DNA of 64,000 bases from positions 64,952,304-65,016,303 of the forward strand of contig OY829537.1 in assembly GCA_963691705.1 (NCBI GenBank), read 5' to 3'. The notes beneath the pieces are model-generated. The model saw only the letters and a program-made list of their open reading frames with translations. It had not been told where the DNA came from and searched no databases. Of the stretch, positions 43,156 through 54,249 are shown piece after piece (positions within the stretch are counted from its first letter, which is position 1; each line of letters starts with the position of its first letter). The DNA is from Viola odorata (lineage: Eukaryota > Streptophyta > Magnoliopsida > Malpighiales > Violaceae). The position numbers and the translations under genes are program-made.

Positions 43156-43173
43156 CTCTCAATGAAAGCACCA
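43156..43173 (-). other. Primer binding site of element D
   Basis: On the minus strand TGGTGCTTTCATTGAGAG, two bases inside the 5' LTR. Its TGG start is the complement of a tRNA CCA end. It differs from the site used by A, B and C, so D belongs to another family. The tRNA was not identified. Confidence 0.65.
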
Positions 43174-43175
43174 TT

Positions 43176-43679
43176 TGATAAGATTCGAGGTCGTGTCTGA
43201 TCGGAACGGCGGCGGTCGGTCATCGGATGTACCTGCAAAGCGCCGGAGGGGGGGCTCCGGCGTAGACACTCCGATGCTTAAATCAGTTCGGGGATACAAA
43301 TTAACAAGAGGTTCTGCTGGGTCCTCTCGATCATACCTTTTGTTCGAAAAAGTAAGGATATTTATAGGCCTCGTTGGCGATACCTGGCGATAACAATCCA
43401 GGCGATGTCTAATGATGACGTCACGAGCGATGCCAGTAGGTGACGTCATGAGCGGTATCTAACTAGGCTGCCGAGAGCGATAACCTCGCAGTTCCCTAGG
43501 ATGGGATGGCGTCGTGCGTATAGAGACACGTGAGTCCCCCCTCCGCTGATGTCGACCATCCTAGGAATCCTTCACTGATCCTTGGGCGATATGAAGATAT
43601 ACTATAGGACTTATAGGAATCCGTCCCGGTAGGAGTCGCAAGTGTAGTAGCACCGTGAAGGTTATCTTGATTGTTATCA
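43176..43679 (-). repeat. Element D 5' LTR (504 bp)
   Basis: Right copy, 5' in element orientation. Differs from 27756-28257 at about 15 positions and two 1-base indels. The differences are nearly all C/T or G/A. Confidence 0.93.
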
Positions 43680-43684
43680 ATAAT

Positions 43685-44748
43685 AATGATTATGCCATGT
43701 TTAATTAAATGCTTGTATGATAATAATGATTATGCCATGTTTTAAGTGCACATATGAAATAAATTGCTTATTCCTTCATCATGTTTATTTAAATATTTAT
43801 TCGTCATAACAAATGTTGCATGTGCTTTTTATTATTTATTTATTTTTGAAAACGTTGTTAACACTCTCATTTTGCAAGGAAGATCAAGATCACGCAACGC
43901 AAGTAAGTCTTTATTCTAAGTCTCTTTTATTTATTCAATGTTTTCCGCAAATATTATTCGTACATCTAGTGTTTAGAAATGTTAAATCGTATGCATGATA
44001 AAATCAACTCACATGCTTACATGTTTAAATCACTTGCTTTATACCATGAAATTAATTGCTATATATTGATATGTGAGCATGGTGGCTTCAAATCCCACAC
44101 GGTTATTTGCATTCACGAAAACGTACGATGTTAGTATTATCCATGTTAGGATCACTTAGTAATTAATTAATTAATCATGCATGACCCGATGATAAAAATG
44201 GGGGAACGTCCGCTCTAGCGTAACGAACAAACGGTAACCCCGTCCTTCGTGTCCCGATCAGAAATAACATGTCCCTACAAAAATGCTAAGATGTAACGTC
44301 ACCTTTGAGGGCCAAATCACGTCAAAAATGTTTAAATAATCGGAAAGTGTCCCAATTCGGTAAGCGGACTCTGTTGACATGATTCAATCATTGGCCTATG
44401 TAAATGATTGGAAAGTGACTTGAGTTCGTGGGAAGAATTGGTTGACATGCTTCGATCATTAAACAAATCTTTGTATATCAAAACTGTTTTCAAACACCTT
44501 TTTACCGGTAACCTTTTAACGGTGTGACTTGGGTGCCTAACACCTTCCCAAGTCCACAATACGACCTCGAACCTTTGTTCAATGGTTTAGACCAAGCCTT
44601 AGTTTTTTTATTTTATGCCATGACATTAGGTTCCCTAAACCTTAGAAAATAGGGTGGCGACTTCATTGTATTATGCGAAGCATCCATTTATGCTTAGCAT
44701 CCGTCCCAAACCTTAAACTCGTTTTTCAACGAAAAAGGGGGTGCGACA
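43685..44748 (+). repeat. Element B 5' LTR, right part
   Basis: Continues the LTR interrupted at 27755. Matches 59537-60585 to the end GGTGCGACA, including the shared 'GGTGCCTAACACCTTCCCAAG' block. Confidence 0.92.
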
Positions 44749-44751
44749 GTT

Positions 44752-44769
44752 TGGCGACTTCACTAGGGA
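44752..44769 (+). other. Primer binding site of element B
   Basis: TGGCGACTTCACTAGGGA, one G-to-A change from the site in A and C. Confidence 0.7.
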
Positions 44770-45940
44770 CTAGTAGGGTCGAAGCCGGTTTTTTTTTAAG
44801 GTGTTTGTTTTTTTATTTACTTACTTTAATAAACTGTTTTCGTAACTATTTGTTATTGCTTTGATCAACTGTCACACGCATTGCATGCATAGGCCCTACA
44901 CCCCAGAGGCCGCCATACCAAATAAGTTTAGGTCGGGGATTAATGACACCCTGGGACTCAAGTCCTGGGTAATGTTCACAAAACCCAACCCGCTCGAACC
45001 GTTAAAGCTAGCCGGACGTGATTCAATCATTTGCGGATTCAGCCGACATGATTCAACCATTTGCCTATGTAAATGGTTGGAAAGTGGCCTGGATTCGTGG
45101 GAAGGAATTGGTAGTCGCTCTATGACACTTTTTGGACCATTCTATGGTATCGTCGGGAACTTTCAGGCCGTTAGAACTTTAGTCGACGTCAAAAGCCCCC
45201 ATCATGTGCATCATACTTGTTTTGTCGTGGCTTGGTTTACCACGTTTTCTACATTTTTCCCCCTTCCGCACCATTTTTAGTAATGCATGTAAAGAACCTA
45301 GTAACGCATTTTGTGCAAATTACTAATACTGGAACTCTGTTTTATCTTTCCCAAAGACCCATCCTACTTGTTCAAAATGACAGTGCCCCGCATTACTCTC
45401 ACTTGATACTTTCGGGGAAGAAGTTTTGATAATCAAGCTGCGCTAGGGGACATGTTGAAATCCGGTTTCATTCCCGATATTATGGCCAAGATTGGATAGA
45501 GGAAGCGGTGTTGCAAAAAGGAAAGATTACATCATTAGAATATTTTTTATGAGCAAACGGATCCCGACTTCCAAGATTGACGCCTTCAGAATCAAGCATC
45601 TGTTGCTTAGATTTTTTCCTTTTACCCCATGTAACAATGTTCCTAGACTTCGTCTACTAGCCTTTAGATAAATCTAGATAGTTAAATCAACTTGTAATGG
45701 TTGTAACCCCTTTTTGGACGAAAAAATATCAAATGACAAAACTCGTAGTTATTCGGATAATTACGAACTGCGTTTTTCTCTCTCACACATCCAAAAGACA
45801 TCGAACGACCATCGCCTACAATCAAGTCAACCTCCCCCCCAGAATTAACCACATATAAAGCCCACCAAAAAACAAACACACGAAGGACTGACCTTGGAAA
45901 AAAAAACACGCTCACAAAAAATTTGGAATTCAAGAAGTAG
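44770..45940 (+). other. Element B leader
   Basis: No gene recognised. Collinear with the element A leader (for example 'CCTACACCC', the dyad at 44950-44969, 'GTTCACAAAACCCAACCCG'). The dyad CCTGGGACT/AGTCCTGGG pairs as RNA with two G-U pairs. Confidence 0.55.
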
Positions 45941-45947
45941 TTGTTTT

Positions 45948-48900
45948 GGGTTCAGCTGGACACTCTTTTATCTTGGACAATATGAACGCAATTGGCTAGG
46001 AATTTTCACTTTACCAAAGCACGAAAAATGTTCGTAACACATAAGACTCCACCCTTACCAAATTTCTTAATTTTTGGAACAGCACATCTCTCACAAAAAA
46101 ATTTAGAACGCAGGGGCAGATGCTCCTCGGTCTCAGCTGCGCGTTCTTTTATTTTGGCCAATATCAACGTGATTTACTCGGAATTTCTACTTGGCCAAAA
46201 CACGAAAGATGTTTCCAACATGTTGAAGTTCATCCATACCAAATTTTAGATTTTTCGGAGCAGCGTAGCTCCATCCAAGGAGGCCGCAATCGGCTCCCAA
46301 ACCTGTCTCTGGCGGCATGCCGCTAGCTTCGCTCCAAATCCCATCAAAATCATTTTTTTGGCCTCCAAAATCATCCGCTCAGCTGCGCGATCTTTTGTTT
46401 TTGCCAATATCAACGTGATTTACTAGGAATTTCCACTCGGACAAAACACGAAAGATGTTCCCAGCATGTTGAAGTTCACCCATGACAAATTTCAGAAAGT
46501 TCTGGGAAGCCAATCTCTTGCAAAAAATTCTAAACTCGAGGATAGTTGCTCTACTCGGCCCCAGCTGCGCGTTCTTTTGTTTTGGCCAATATCAATATGA
46601 TGGACTCGGAACCTCCCTTTGGACAAAACACTAAAGATGTTCATAACACATTAAAGATTTTCCATGCCAAAAATGGGATTTTTTCAAGTAGCGCATCTCT
46701 CGTAAATAATTTGGACATAAGGCGGACAGTTCTCTCGACTTCAGCGATCTTTTTCCGTGACCAAAATGGAGATGATTTACTCAGAATTGCCTCTCGATTA
46801 AAACACGAAAGATGTTCGTAACACATTAAAGGTCTCCCCTGCCAAATTTAAGAATTTTTAGAGCAGTGAACCTCAGCCAAAAGCAAGGCCCATGAAAGGC
46901 CATATCTGGCGGCATGCCGCCTGGCCCCTAGCGGCATGTCGCTAGCTTCGGCTCCAAATCCCTTCAAGTTCATTTTCTCCAAGCGGTTCCGGCTGCACAC
47001 TCGTTTGTTTCGGCTGATATCAACGCGATGGCCTCAGAATTTCCATTCGGCCAAAACACGAAAGATGTTCGTAACACATTAAAGTATGTCCCTACCAAGT
47101 TACAGAGAATTCTGGGTGACACATCTCTCGTAAATAATTTAGGCGTGAGGATGACTTCTCTACTCAGTCTCAGCTGCGCGTTCCTTTGTTTTGGCCAATA
47201 TCAACACGATCAGCTAGGAATTTCCGCTTGGCCAAAACACTAAAGATATTCATAACACAATGAATATTTTTCATACCAATAATGGGATTTTTTCAAGTAG
47301 CATATCTCTCCCAAATAATTTGGACATAAGGAGGACAGTTCTCTCGGCTTCAGCTGCGCGATCTTTTGCCATGTCCAAATTGGAGATGATGTACTCAGAA
47401 TTTCCTCTCGATTAAAACACGAAAGACGTTCGTAACACATTAAAGGTCTCCCCTACCAAATTTCAGAATTTTTGGAGCAGTGCAACTCAGCCAAAAGCAA
47501 GGCCCACGAAAGGCCATCTCTGGCGGCATGCCGCCTTGCCCCTAGCGGCATGTCACTAGCTTTGGCTCCAAATCCCTTCAAGTTCATTTTCTCCAAGCGG
47601 TTTCGGCTGCGCACTCGTTTGTTTTGGCTGATATCAACACGATGAGCTCAGAATTTCCGTTCGGCCAAAACATGAAAGATGTTCGCAACACATTAAAGTT
47701 CGTCCCTACCAAATTACAGAGCATTCTAGATGACACATCTCTCGCAAATTATTTAGGCGTTAGGATGACTTCTCTACTCAGTCTCAGCTGCGCGTTCTTT
47801 TATTTTGGCAAATATCAACACGATCAGCTAGAAATTTCCCTTGGCCAAAACACTAAAGATGTTCATAACACATTGAAGATTTTCCATGCCAAAAATGGGA
47901 TTTTTTCAAGTAGCGAATCTCTCCCAAATAATTTGGACATAAGGAGGACAGTTCTCTCGACTTTAGCTGCGCGATCTTTTCCCATGACCAAAATGGAGAT
48001 GATTTACTCAGAATTTCCTCTCGATTAAAACAAGAAAGACGTTCGTAACACATTAGAGGTCTCCCCTACTAAATTTCAGAATTTTTGGAGCAGTTCACCT
48101 CAGCCAAAAGCAAGGCCCACGAAAGGCCATCTCTGGCGGCATGCCTCCTGGCCTCTAGCGGAATGTCGCTAGCTTTGGCTCCAAATCCCTTCAAGTTCAT
48201 TTTCTCCAAGCAGTTTCGGCTGCGCACTCGTTTGTTTTGGCTGATATCAACACGATGGGCTCAGAATTTCCGTTCGGCCAAAACATGAAAGGTGTTTGCA
48301 ACACATTAAAGTGTGTCCGTACCAAATTACAGAGCATTATGGATGACACATCTCTCGTAAATAATTTAGGTGTGAGGATGCAAGTTCTACTCGGTCACAG
48401 TTGCGCGTTCTTTTATTTTGGCCAATATCAACACAATCAGCTAGGAAGTTCCGCTTGGCTAAAACACGAAAGATGTTCATAACACGTTGGATCTTTTCCA
48501 TGCCACAAATGGGATTTTTTAGAGTAGCACATCTCTCAAAAATAATTTGGACATAAGGAGGACAGTTCTCTCGGCTTCAGCTGCGCGATCTTTTTCCATG
48601 ACCAAAATGGAGATGATTTACTCAGAATTTCCTCTCGATTAAAACACGAAAGACGTTCGTAACACATTAAAGGTCTCCCCTACCAAATTTCAGAATTTTT
48701 GGAGCAGTTCACCTCAGCCAAAAGCAAGGCCCACGAAAGGCCATCTCTGGCGCCATGCCGCCTGGCCCCTAGCTGCATATCGCTATCTTCAGCTCCAAAT
48801 CCCTTCAAGTTCATTTTCTCCAAGCGGTTTCGGCTGCGCACTCGTTTGTTTTGGCTGATATCAACATGATGACCTCAGAATTTCCGTTCGGCCAAAACAC

Positions 48901-51540
48901 GAAAGATGTTCGCAACACATTAAAGTTCATCCCTACCAAATTACAGAGCATTCTGGGCCACACATCTCTCGCAAATAATTTAGGCGTGAGGATGACTTCT
49001 CTACTCAGTCTCAGCTGCGCGTTCTTTTGTTTTGGCCAATATCAATACGATCAGCTAGAAATTTCCCTTGGCCAAAACACTAAAGATGTTCATAACACAT
49101 TGAAGATTTTCCAAACAAAAAATTGGATTTTTTCAAGTAGCGCATCTCACCCAAATAATTTGGACATAAGGAGGACAGTTCTCTCGGCTTCAGCTGCGCG
49201 ATCTTTTTCCATGACCAAAATGGAGATGATTTACTCAGAATTTCCTCTCCATTAAAACAAGAAAGACGTTCGTAACACATTAGAGGTCTCCCCTACCAAA
49301 TTTCAGAATTTTTGGAGCAGTTCACCTCAGCTAAAAGCAAGGCCCACGAAAGGCCATCTCTGGCGGCATGCCGCCTGGCCCCTAGCGGCATGTCGCTAGC
49401 TTCGGCTCCAAATCCCTTCAAGTTCATTTTCTCCAAGCAGTTTCGGCTGCGCACTCGTTTGTTTTGGCTGATATCAACACGATGGGCTCAGAATTTCCGT
49501 TCGGCCAAAACACGAAAGGTGTTTGCAACACATTAAAGTGTGTCCGTACCAAATTACAGAGCATTATGGATGACACATCTCTCGTAAATAATTTAGGTGT
49601 GAGGATGCAAGCTCTACTCGGTCTCAGTTGCGCGTTCTTTTATTTTGGCCAATATCAACACAATCAGCTAGGAAGTTCTGCTTGGCCAAAACACGAAAGA
49701 TGTTCATAACACGTTTGACCTTTTCCATGCCAAAAATGGGATTTTTTCGAGTAGCACATCTCTCGAAAATAATTTGGACATAAGGTGGACAATTCTCTCG
49801 GCTTCAGCTGCGCGATCTTTTGCCATGACCAAAATGAAGATTATTTACTCAGAATTTCCCCTCGATTAAAACACGAAAGACGTTCGTAACACATTAAAGG
49901 TCTCCCCATCCAAATTTCAGAATTTTTGGAGCAGTGCACCTCAGCCTAAAGCAAGGCCCACGAAAGGCCATCTCTGGCGGCATGTCGCCTGGCCCCTAGC
50001 GGCATGTCGCTATCTTCGGCTCCAAATCCCTTCAAGTTCATTTTCTCCAAGTGGTTTCGGCTGCGCACTCGTTTGTTTTGGCTCATATCAACACGATGAC
50101 CTCAGAATTTCAGTTCAGCCAAAACACGAAAGATGTTCTCAACATATTAAAGTTCGTCCCTACCAAATTACAGAGCATTCTGGGTGACACATCTCTCGCA
50201 AATAATTTAGGCGTGAGGATGACTTCTCTACTCAGTCTCAGTTGCGCGTTCTTTTATTTTGGCCAATATCAACACGATCAGCTAGAAATTTCCCTTAGCC
50301 AAAACACTAAAGATGTTCATAACACAATGAAGATTTTTCATGCCTAAAATGGGATTTTTTCAAGTAGCGTATCTCTCGCAAATAATTTGGACATAAGGAG
50401 GACAGTTCTCTCGGCTTCAGCTACGCGATCTTTTGCTATGACCAAACTGGAGATGATTTACTCATAATTTCCTCTCGATTAAAACACAAAAGACATTCGT
50501 AACACATTAAAGGTCTCCCCTACCAAATTTCAGACTTTTTGGAGCAGTGCACCTCAGTCAAAAGTAAGGCCCACGAAAGGCCATCTCTAGCGGCATGCCG
50601 CCTGGCCCCTAGCGGCATGTCGCTATCTTCGGCTCCAAATCCCTTCAAGTTCATTTTCTCCTTTCGGTCAAAACACAAAAGATGTTCGGTCAAAACACGA
50701 AAGATGTAGCGCATCTCTCCCAAATAATTTGGACATAAGGAGGACAGTTTTCTCGACCTCAGCTGCGCAATCTTTTGTCGTGGCCAAAATGGAGATATTT
50801 TGCTCCGAATTTCCTTTCGGTCAAAACACGAAAGATGTTCGTAACACATTGAAGTGTGTCCCTACCAAATTTTAGAATTTTCGGAGCAGTGCACCTCAGC
50901 CAAAAGCAAGGCCCACGAAAATCCATCTCTGGCGGCATGCCACCTAGCCCTTAGCAGCATGCCGCTAGCCTCGGCTCCAAAATCATTTTTAGGCTTCCAA
51001 AATCATCCGTTCAGTCGTGCTCTCATTTGTTTTGGCTGATAGCAACACGATGGACTCATAATTTCCACTTGGCCAAAACATGAAAGTTGTTCATAACAGA
51101 TTGAAGTCTGCCCACACCAAATGTCAGAGCATTCTGGGTGATCCATCTCTCGAAAATAATTTAGGCGTGAGGATGACTTCTCTACTCGGCCTCAGCCGTG
51201 CAATTTTTTTTCATGGGCAAAATAGAGATGATTTGCTCAGAGTTTCCTCTCGGACAAAACACAAAAGTCATTCACAACACATTGAGTATTTACCATACCA
51301 AAAATGGGATTTTTCCGAGCAGCACATCGCTCGCAAAAAAAATTTGACGTGAGGATGACGGTTTTCTCAGTCGCAACCGCGCGATCGTTTACCTGGGCCA
51401 ATACGGATATGATGGACTCAGAATTTCAGCTCGGCCAAAACATGAAAGATGTTGATAACAGATTGAGGTATGCTCATGCCAAAAATCAAAGTTTTCGGGG
51501 TGACGGATCTCTCGCAAACAATTTAGAGATTTTCTGAGCA
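45948..51540 (+). repeat. Higher-order tandem array, 613-614 bp period, inside element B
   Basis: Basic units of about 176, 188 and 250 bp share 'CAGCTGCGCG.TCTTTTGTTTTGG', 'GGCCAAAACACGAAAGATGTTC' and 'TAACACATTAAAG' in short blocks. Three such units form a higher-order unit. The landmark palindrome GGCGGCATGCCGCC (or variant) falls at 46908, 47522, 48135, 48749, 49362, 49976 and 50589: intervals 614, 613, 614, 613, 614, 613. Truncated units flank both ends (46311, 50930). Repeated frames of up to 134 codons on + and 109 on - are by-products of the repeat. The array lies between primer site and gag, not in the 3' UTR where such arrays are usually described. Confidence 0.92.
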
Positions 51541-51814
51541 TGATGACTTTAGCTACTTACTCGTGGTCGCTTCAAGGGTTTTCATTGATAACACCCAAGA
51601 TCATGCTATGTCGTTGGAATGAATGAAAGCTCCCTTCGCATCTCCACTGGAAACGCTAACCCAAGATGTGTCGTCTTTTTGTTCCCCCCCGAAAGTATCA
51701 AGTGAAAGAGTGGCCGGAAGATTGATCAAAGCAGCAGGGAAGCCTCGAGGTTGCACATAATACGCACATTATCGCTTATACTTATTTCTCTTCACTTGTT
51801 TTCTTTTCAGGATA
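51541..51814 (+). other. Element B segment before gag
   Basis: Collinear with element A 14330-14555. Ends in the acceptor-like CTTTTCAG (AG at 51809-51810), four bases before an ATG in frame with gag. Confidence 0.5.
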
Positions 51815-53465
51815 ATGATAGCTCCTCGAAAGAAAGCTACTCCGCCAAGGCCCCCCATAACTAGACTTCAAGCGCGAAAAATGGCCGAACAAAACAAGGC
51901 AGAAGAGATATTGGCTGCTAAAGTAGCAGAACTAGAGGAATAAGTTAGGGTTACTACAGGAAGGGCCGCTCAGGCCGAAAAAGAGCGAGATGAAGCAATC
52001 TCTGAGTTCCCACCTGGCTTCGACCCTAAACAGATGACAGGACCTACTTCATCTGTCATCGCTGGGTCTTCAATTCCTCAATCCTTCCTTAGTCCCAGAG
52101 GTCAATGGAAATGGACGGATCCTTCTTTTGTGCCTATCACCACAAATCCTATAGTTAACACAGGTGGAGAAACTGCTACAACCCTACAACATTCTTTGGT
52201 TAACCTCTCCTTAGACCCTGGTCAAAATCTAATTCCTCAGGAATCCCAGAGCTTTCACCTACCTCAGGGCCACTCTATTCAAATCATAGTTCTCGATCCC
52301 ACGGGAATTCGGCCTTCTTCTGTCAATCCCATGCAGCCACCCTTCGCGCCTCCACCATACCCCATGCCATTTTCACTTTACCCATATCCCACCCCACAAA
52401 TGCCGCAACCCGCACAACCTAGACCATACAACCCACCAAAGAACCCTAGTAACCTAGCTGCTAAAGTTAATCGTTGGAGTCGGGAACCACTACCGCCTCT
52501 TCCTCTCCCCGCGGGGGAAATTTACAAGCATCTCCTGACAGTTGGACAAATTGTGCCAATTCATCCCCAACCGAGGCTACCTCCTTACCCCAAGTGGTAT
52601 GACCCCAATGCAAAATGTGAATACCACGCAGGAGCTCCCGGTCACACGATGGATAATTGCTACGCCTTCAAAATAAAGGTACAACAATTGGTCAAAGGTG
52701 GATGGGTCTCCTTCGAAAGATTGGCCAAAGGGCCTAACACCCCCACCAACCCTCTCCCAAACCATACCCAGGGGAGCGAAGGGGTGAGCGCCCTCTCCGT
52801 AGAAAAGGTTAAAGATCCCCTCCCTCTCATCTTGGAGTTACCTCGAGAAAGGCTCTTCGCCGCACTAGTCGAAAGTAATTACCTACCACACTCTCAAGGA
52901 GGTGGGGGCACTTGCCTATTTTGCCAACAGGCAAACAGTCACGAAATCCAAGATTGCAAATTCTTCATGGAAAAATTGAAACAACTCGTGAATTTCTGGG
53001 TGATCCAAGTTGAAAAGAGCACCAGCGAAATAAAGGAAATCGGCACCATTGAGAATGGACCTCCCACCCCATATACCTTCAAATGTGTAGCTCAAGCCGA
53101 GGCACCCATTGCAACGCCACTCAAGCTAGTCTTCAAGTTCGCTCAGAACACTCCTAGCCAAGACTTGCACACCATCCCATTCGACTACGAGTACACGGTC
53201 ATCACAACTCCTCCTTTCGCTACATCGACAACCGAAACATTTAACATTGGGGGCATGACTCATATCGGGAGTTGCTACATTTTCGGAAGAGGTTGAGAAA
53301 CAAAGGCTAGCCAAAGGGAAAGGCCCATTGATTCCCGATGAGGTAGAGGAAAAGACCCAAGGACTAAAAGAACCCGTAACCGAAGGCGATGCGGCCGAAA
53401 TTGTCAACTCGGATTCAACCGCGGTCGGCATAGTCCCGGATTTCCATGTCTGCACACTCAGATAA
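51815..53465 (+). pseudogene. gag: Element B gag relic, capsid core deleted
   Basis: Starts at ATG 51815 (MIAPRKKATPPRPPITRLQ), in frame through MAEQNK to TAA 51941-51943, then open to 53296. A frame change near 53289 continues the protein (EVEKQRLAKGKGPLIPDE) to TAA 53463-53465. The N-terminal coiled coil and linker (WTDPSFVPITTNP against WDNPFTVPITTNP in A) pass straight into a proline-rich stretch and the knuckle-like CEYHAGAPGHTMDNC, followed by a second CLFCQQANSHEIQDC. The whole Gag/capsid core present in A (about residues 205-380) is missing. The C-terminal part extends beyond that of A towards the protease. It cannot form particles itself. Confidence 0.8.
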
Positions 53466-53576
53466 GAAGCATCGTCTTAAGACTCGGCCATTTTCGTGAA
53501 AAAGTTTGGAGGACCCGTGCGCCATTGGATCGCCATCACGCTTCTCGATATCCACTTGTAAAAATATATATATGCA

Positions 53577-53810
53577 TGTTTTGTTGTCTTTTATAGGAAC
53601 TTGTGTTCCCCTTCGGTTAAAAAATTTATATATAAAACAAACAAAAAAAAAACAAAATATATACGTATGTTTTGTTGTCTTTTATAGGAACTTGCGTTCC
53701 CCTTCGGTTAAAAAAGATAAAAAAAACAAAAAAATATATATATATAAACAATATATTCATGTCTTGTTGCCTTTTATAGGAACTCGTGTTCCCCTTCGGC
53801 TAAAAAAAAA
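53577..53810 (+). repeat. Three ~91-bp tandem units downstream of gag B
   Basis: Each has a TGTTTTGTTGTC-type start, 'AGGAACTTGCGTTCCCCTTCGG' (shown in part as AGGAACT and GTTCCCCTTCGG) and an A-rich end. Element A has one copy near 16285. 'GGAAC..GTTCC' forms a small stem. Confidence 0.7.
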
Positions 53811-54199
53811 ATAGAAAAATGAAACAAAAAATGAGAACCTTTTTGAAAAATAAATTACGTGTCAAACCTTTTGTGTGGTGTCAGCCGGACCTAGGAGTAG
53901 TTAGGGTCACAAGAACCGCATTTTGACTAACCCCATTAACCCAATGCAAAGTTTTATAGGTACAATGATAGGTGTGTGCGTTCACACATGTTTCAACATG
54001 ATGAGTTTTTCTCCATACACACGAGCAAGGATGATGGAGAGGTCATTCTCATCTAGAACACTATTCAAGAACTTAATGGCTATTCTTCAAGATGCTATGA
54101 TGGAGCTGTCAGAGATGTCGATAACTAAACTTGGGCGAAGCGGTTCACACCCCTACTTCCGTCAATCCTGATCACATGCATAAAAGGAAGCTTCACCAT

Positions 54200-54249
54200 A
54201 GTCGAGCCTACGACTTTAAACAAGGGCGTTTTGTAGGAGGCAACCCACG
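54200..54249 (+). other. Conserved hairpin pair (copy in B)
   Basis: AGTCG/CGACT with loop AGCCTA is identical to A and C. The second stem has one A-C mismatch and one G-U pair. Confidence 0.55.

Larger units (their letters stand above)
27756..43679 (-). mobile_element. Element D: Tat-clade Ty3/gypsy retrotransposon with antisense genes
   Basis: LTRs of 502 and 504 bp (27756-28257, 43176-43679), beginning TGATAAG and ending GTTATCA, flanked by ATAAT (27751-27755, 43680-43684). Read on the minus strand: 5' LTR, primer site, gag, protease, reverse transcriptase, RNase H, second RNase H, integrase, then a 9-kb 3' region with genes in the opposite direction, 3' LTR. The second RNase H marks the Tat clade. 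The LTRs differ by about 15 substitutions, nearly all transitions, and two 1-base indels by eye. Gag-pol has four in-frame stops and is inactive. Confidence 0.95.

Noticed and set aside
47028..50347. Series of similar 65-134 codon frames on both strands in the 614-bp array as a possible tandem gene family
   Set aside because: The unit is not a multiple of three, frames change from copy to copy, and both strands are equally open. They follow from the repeat.
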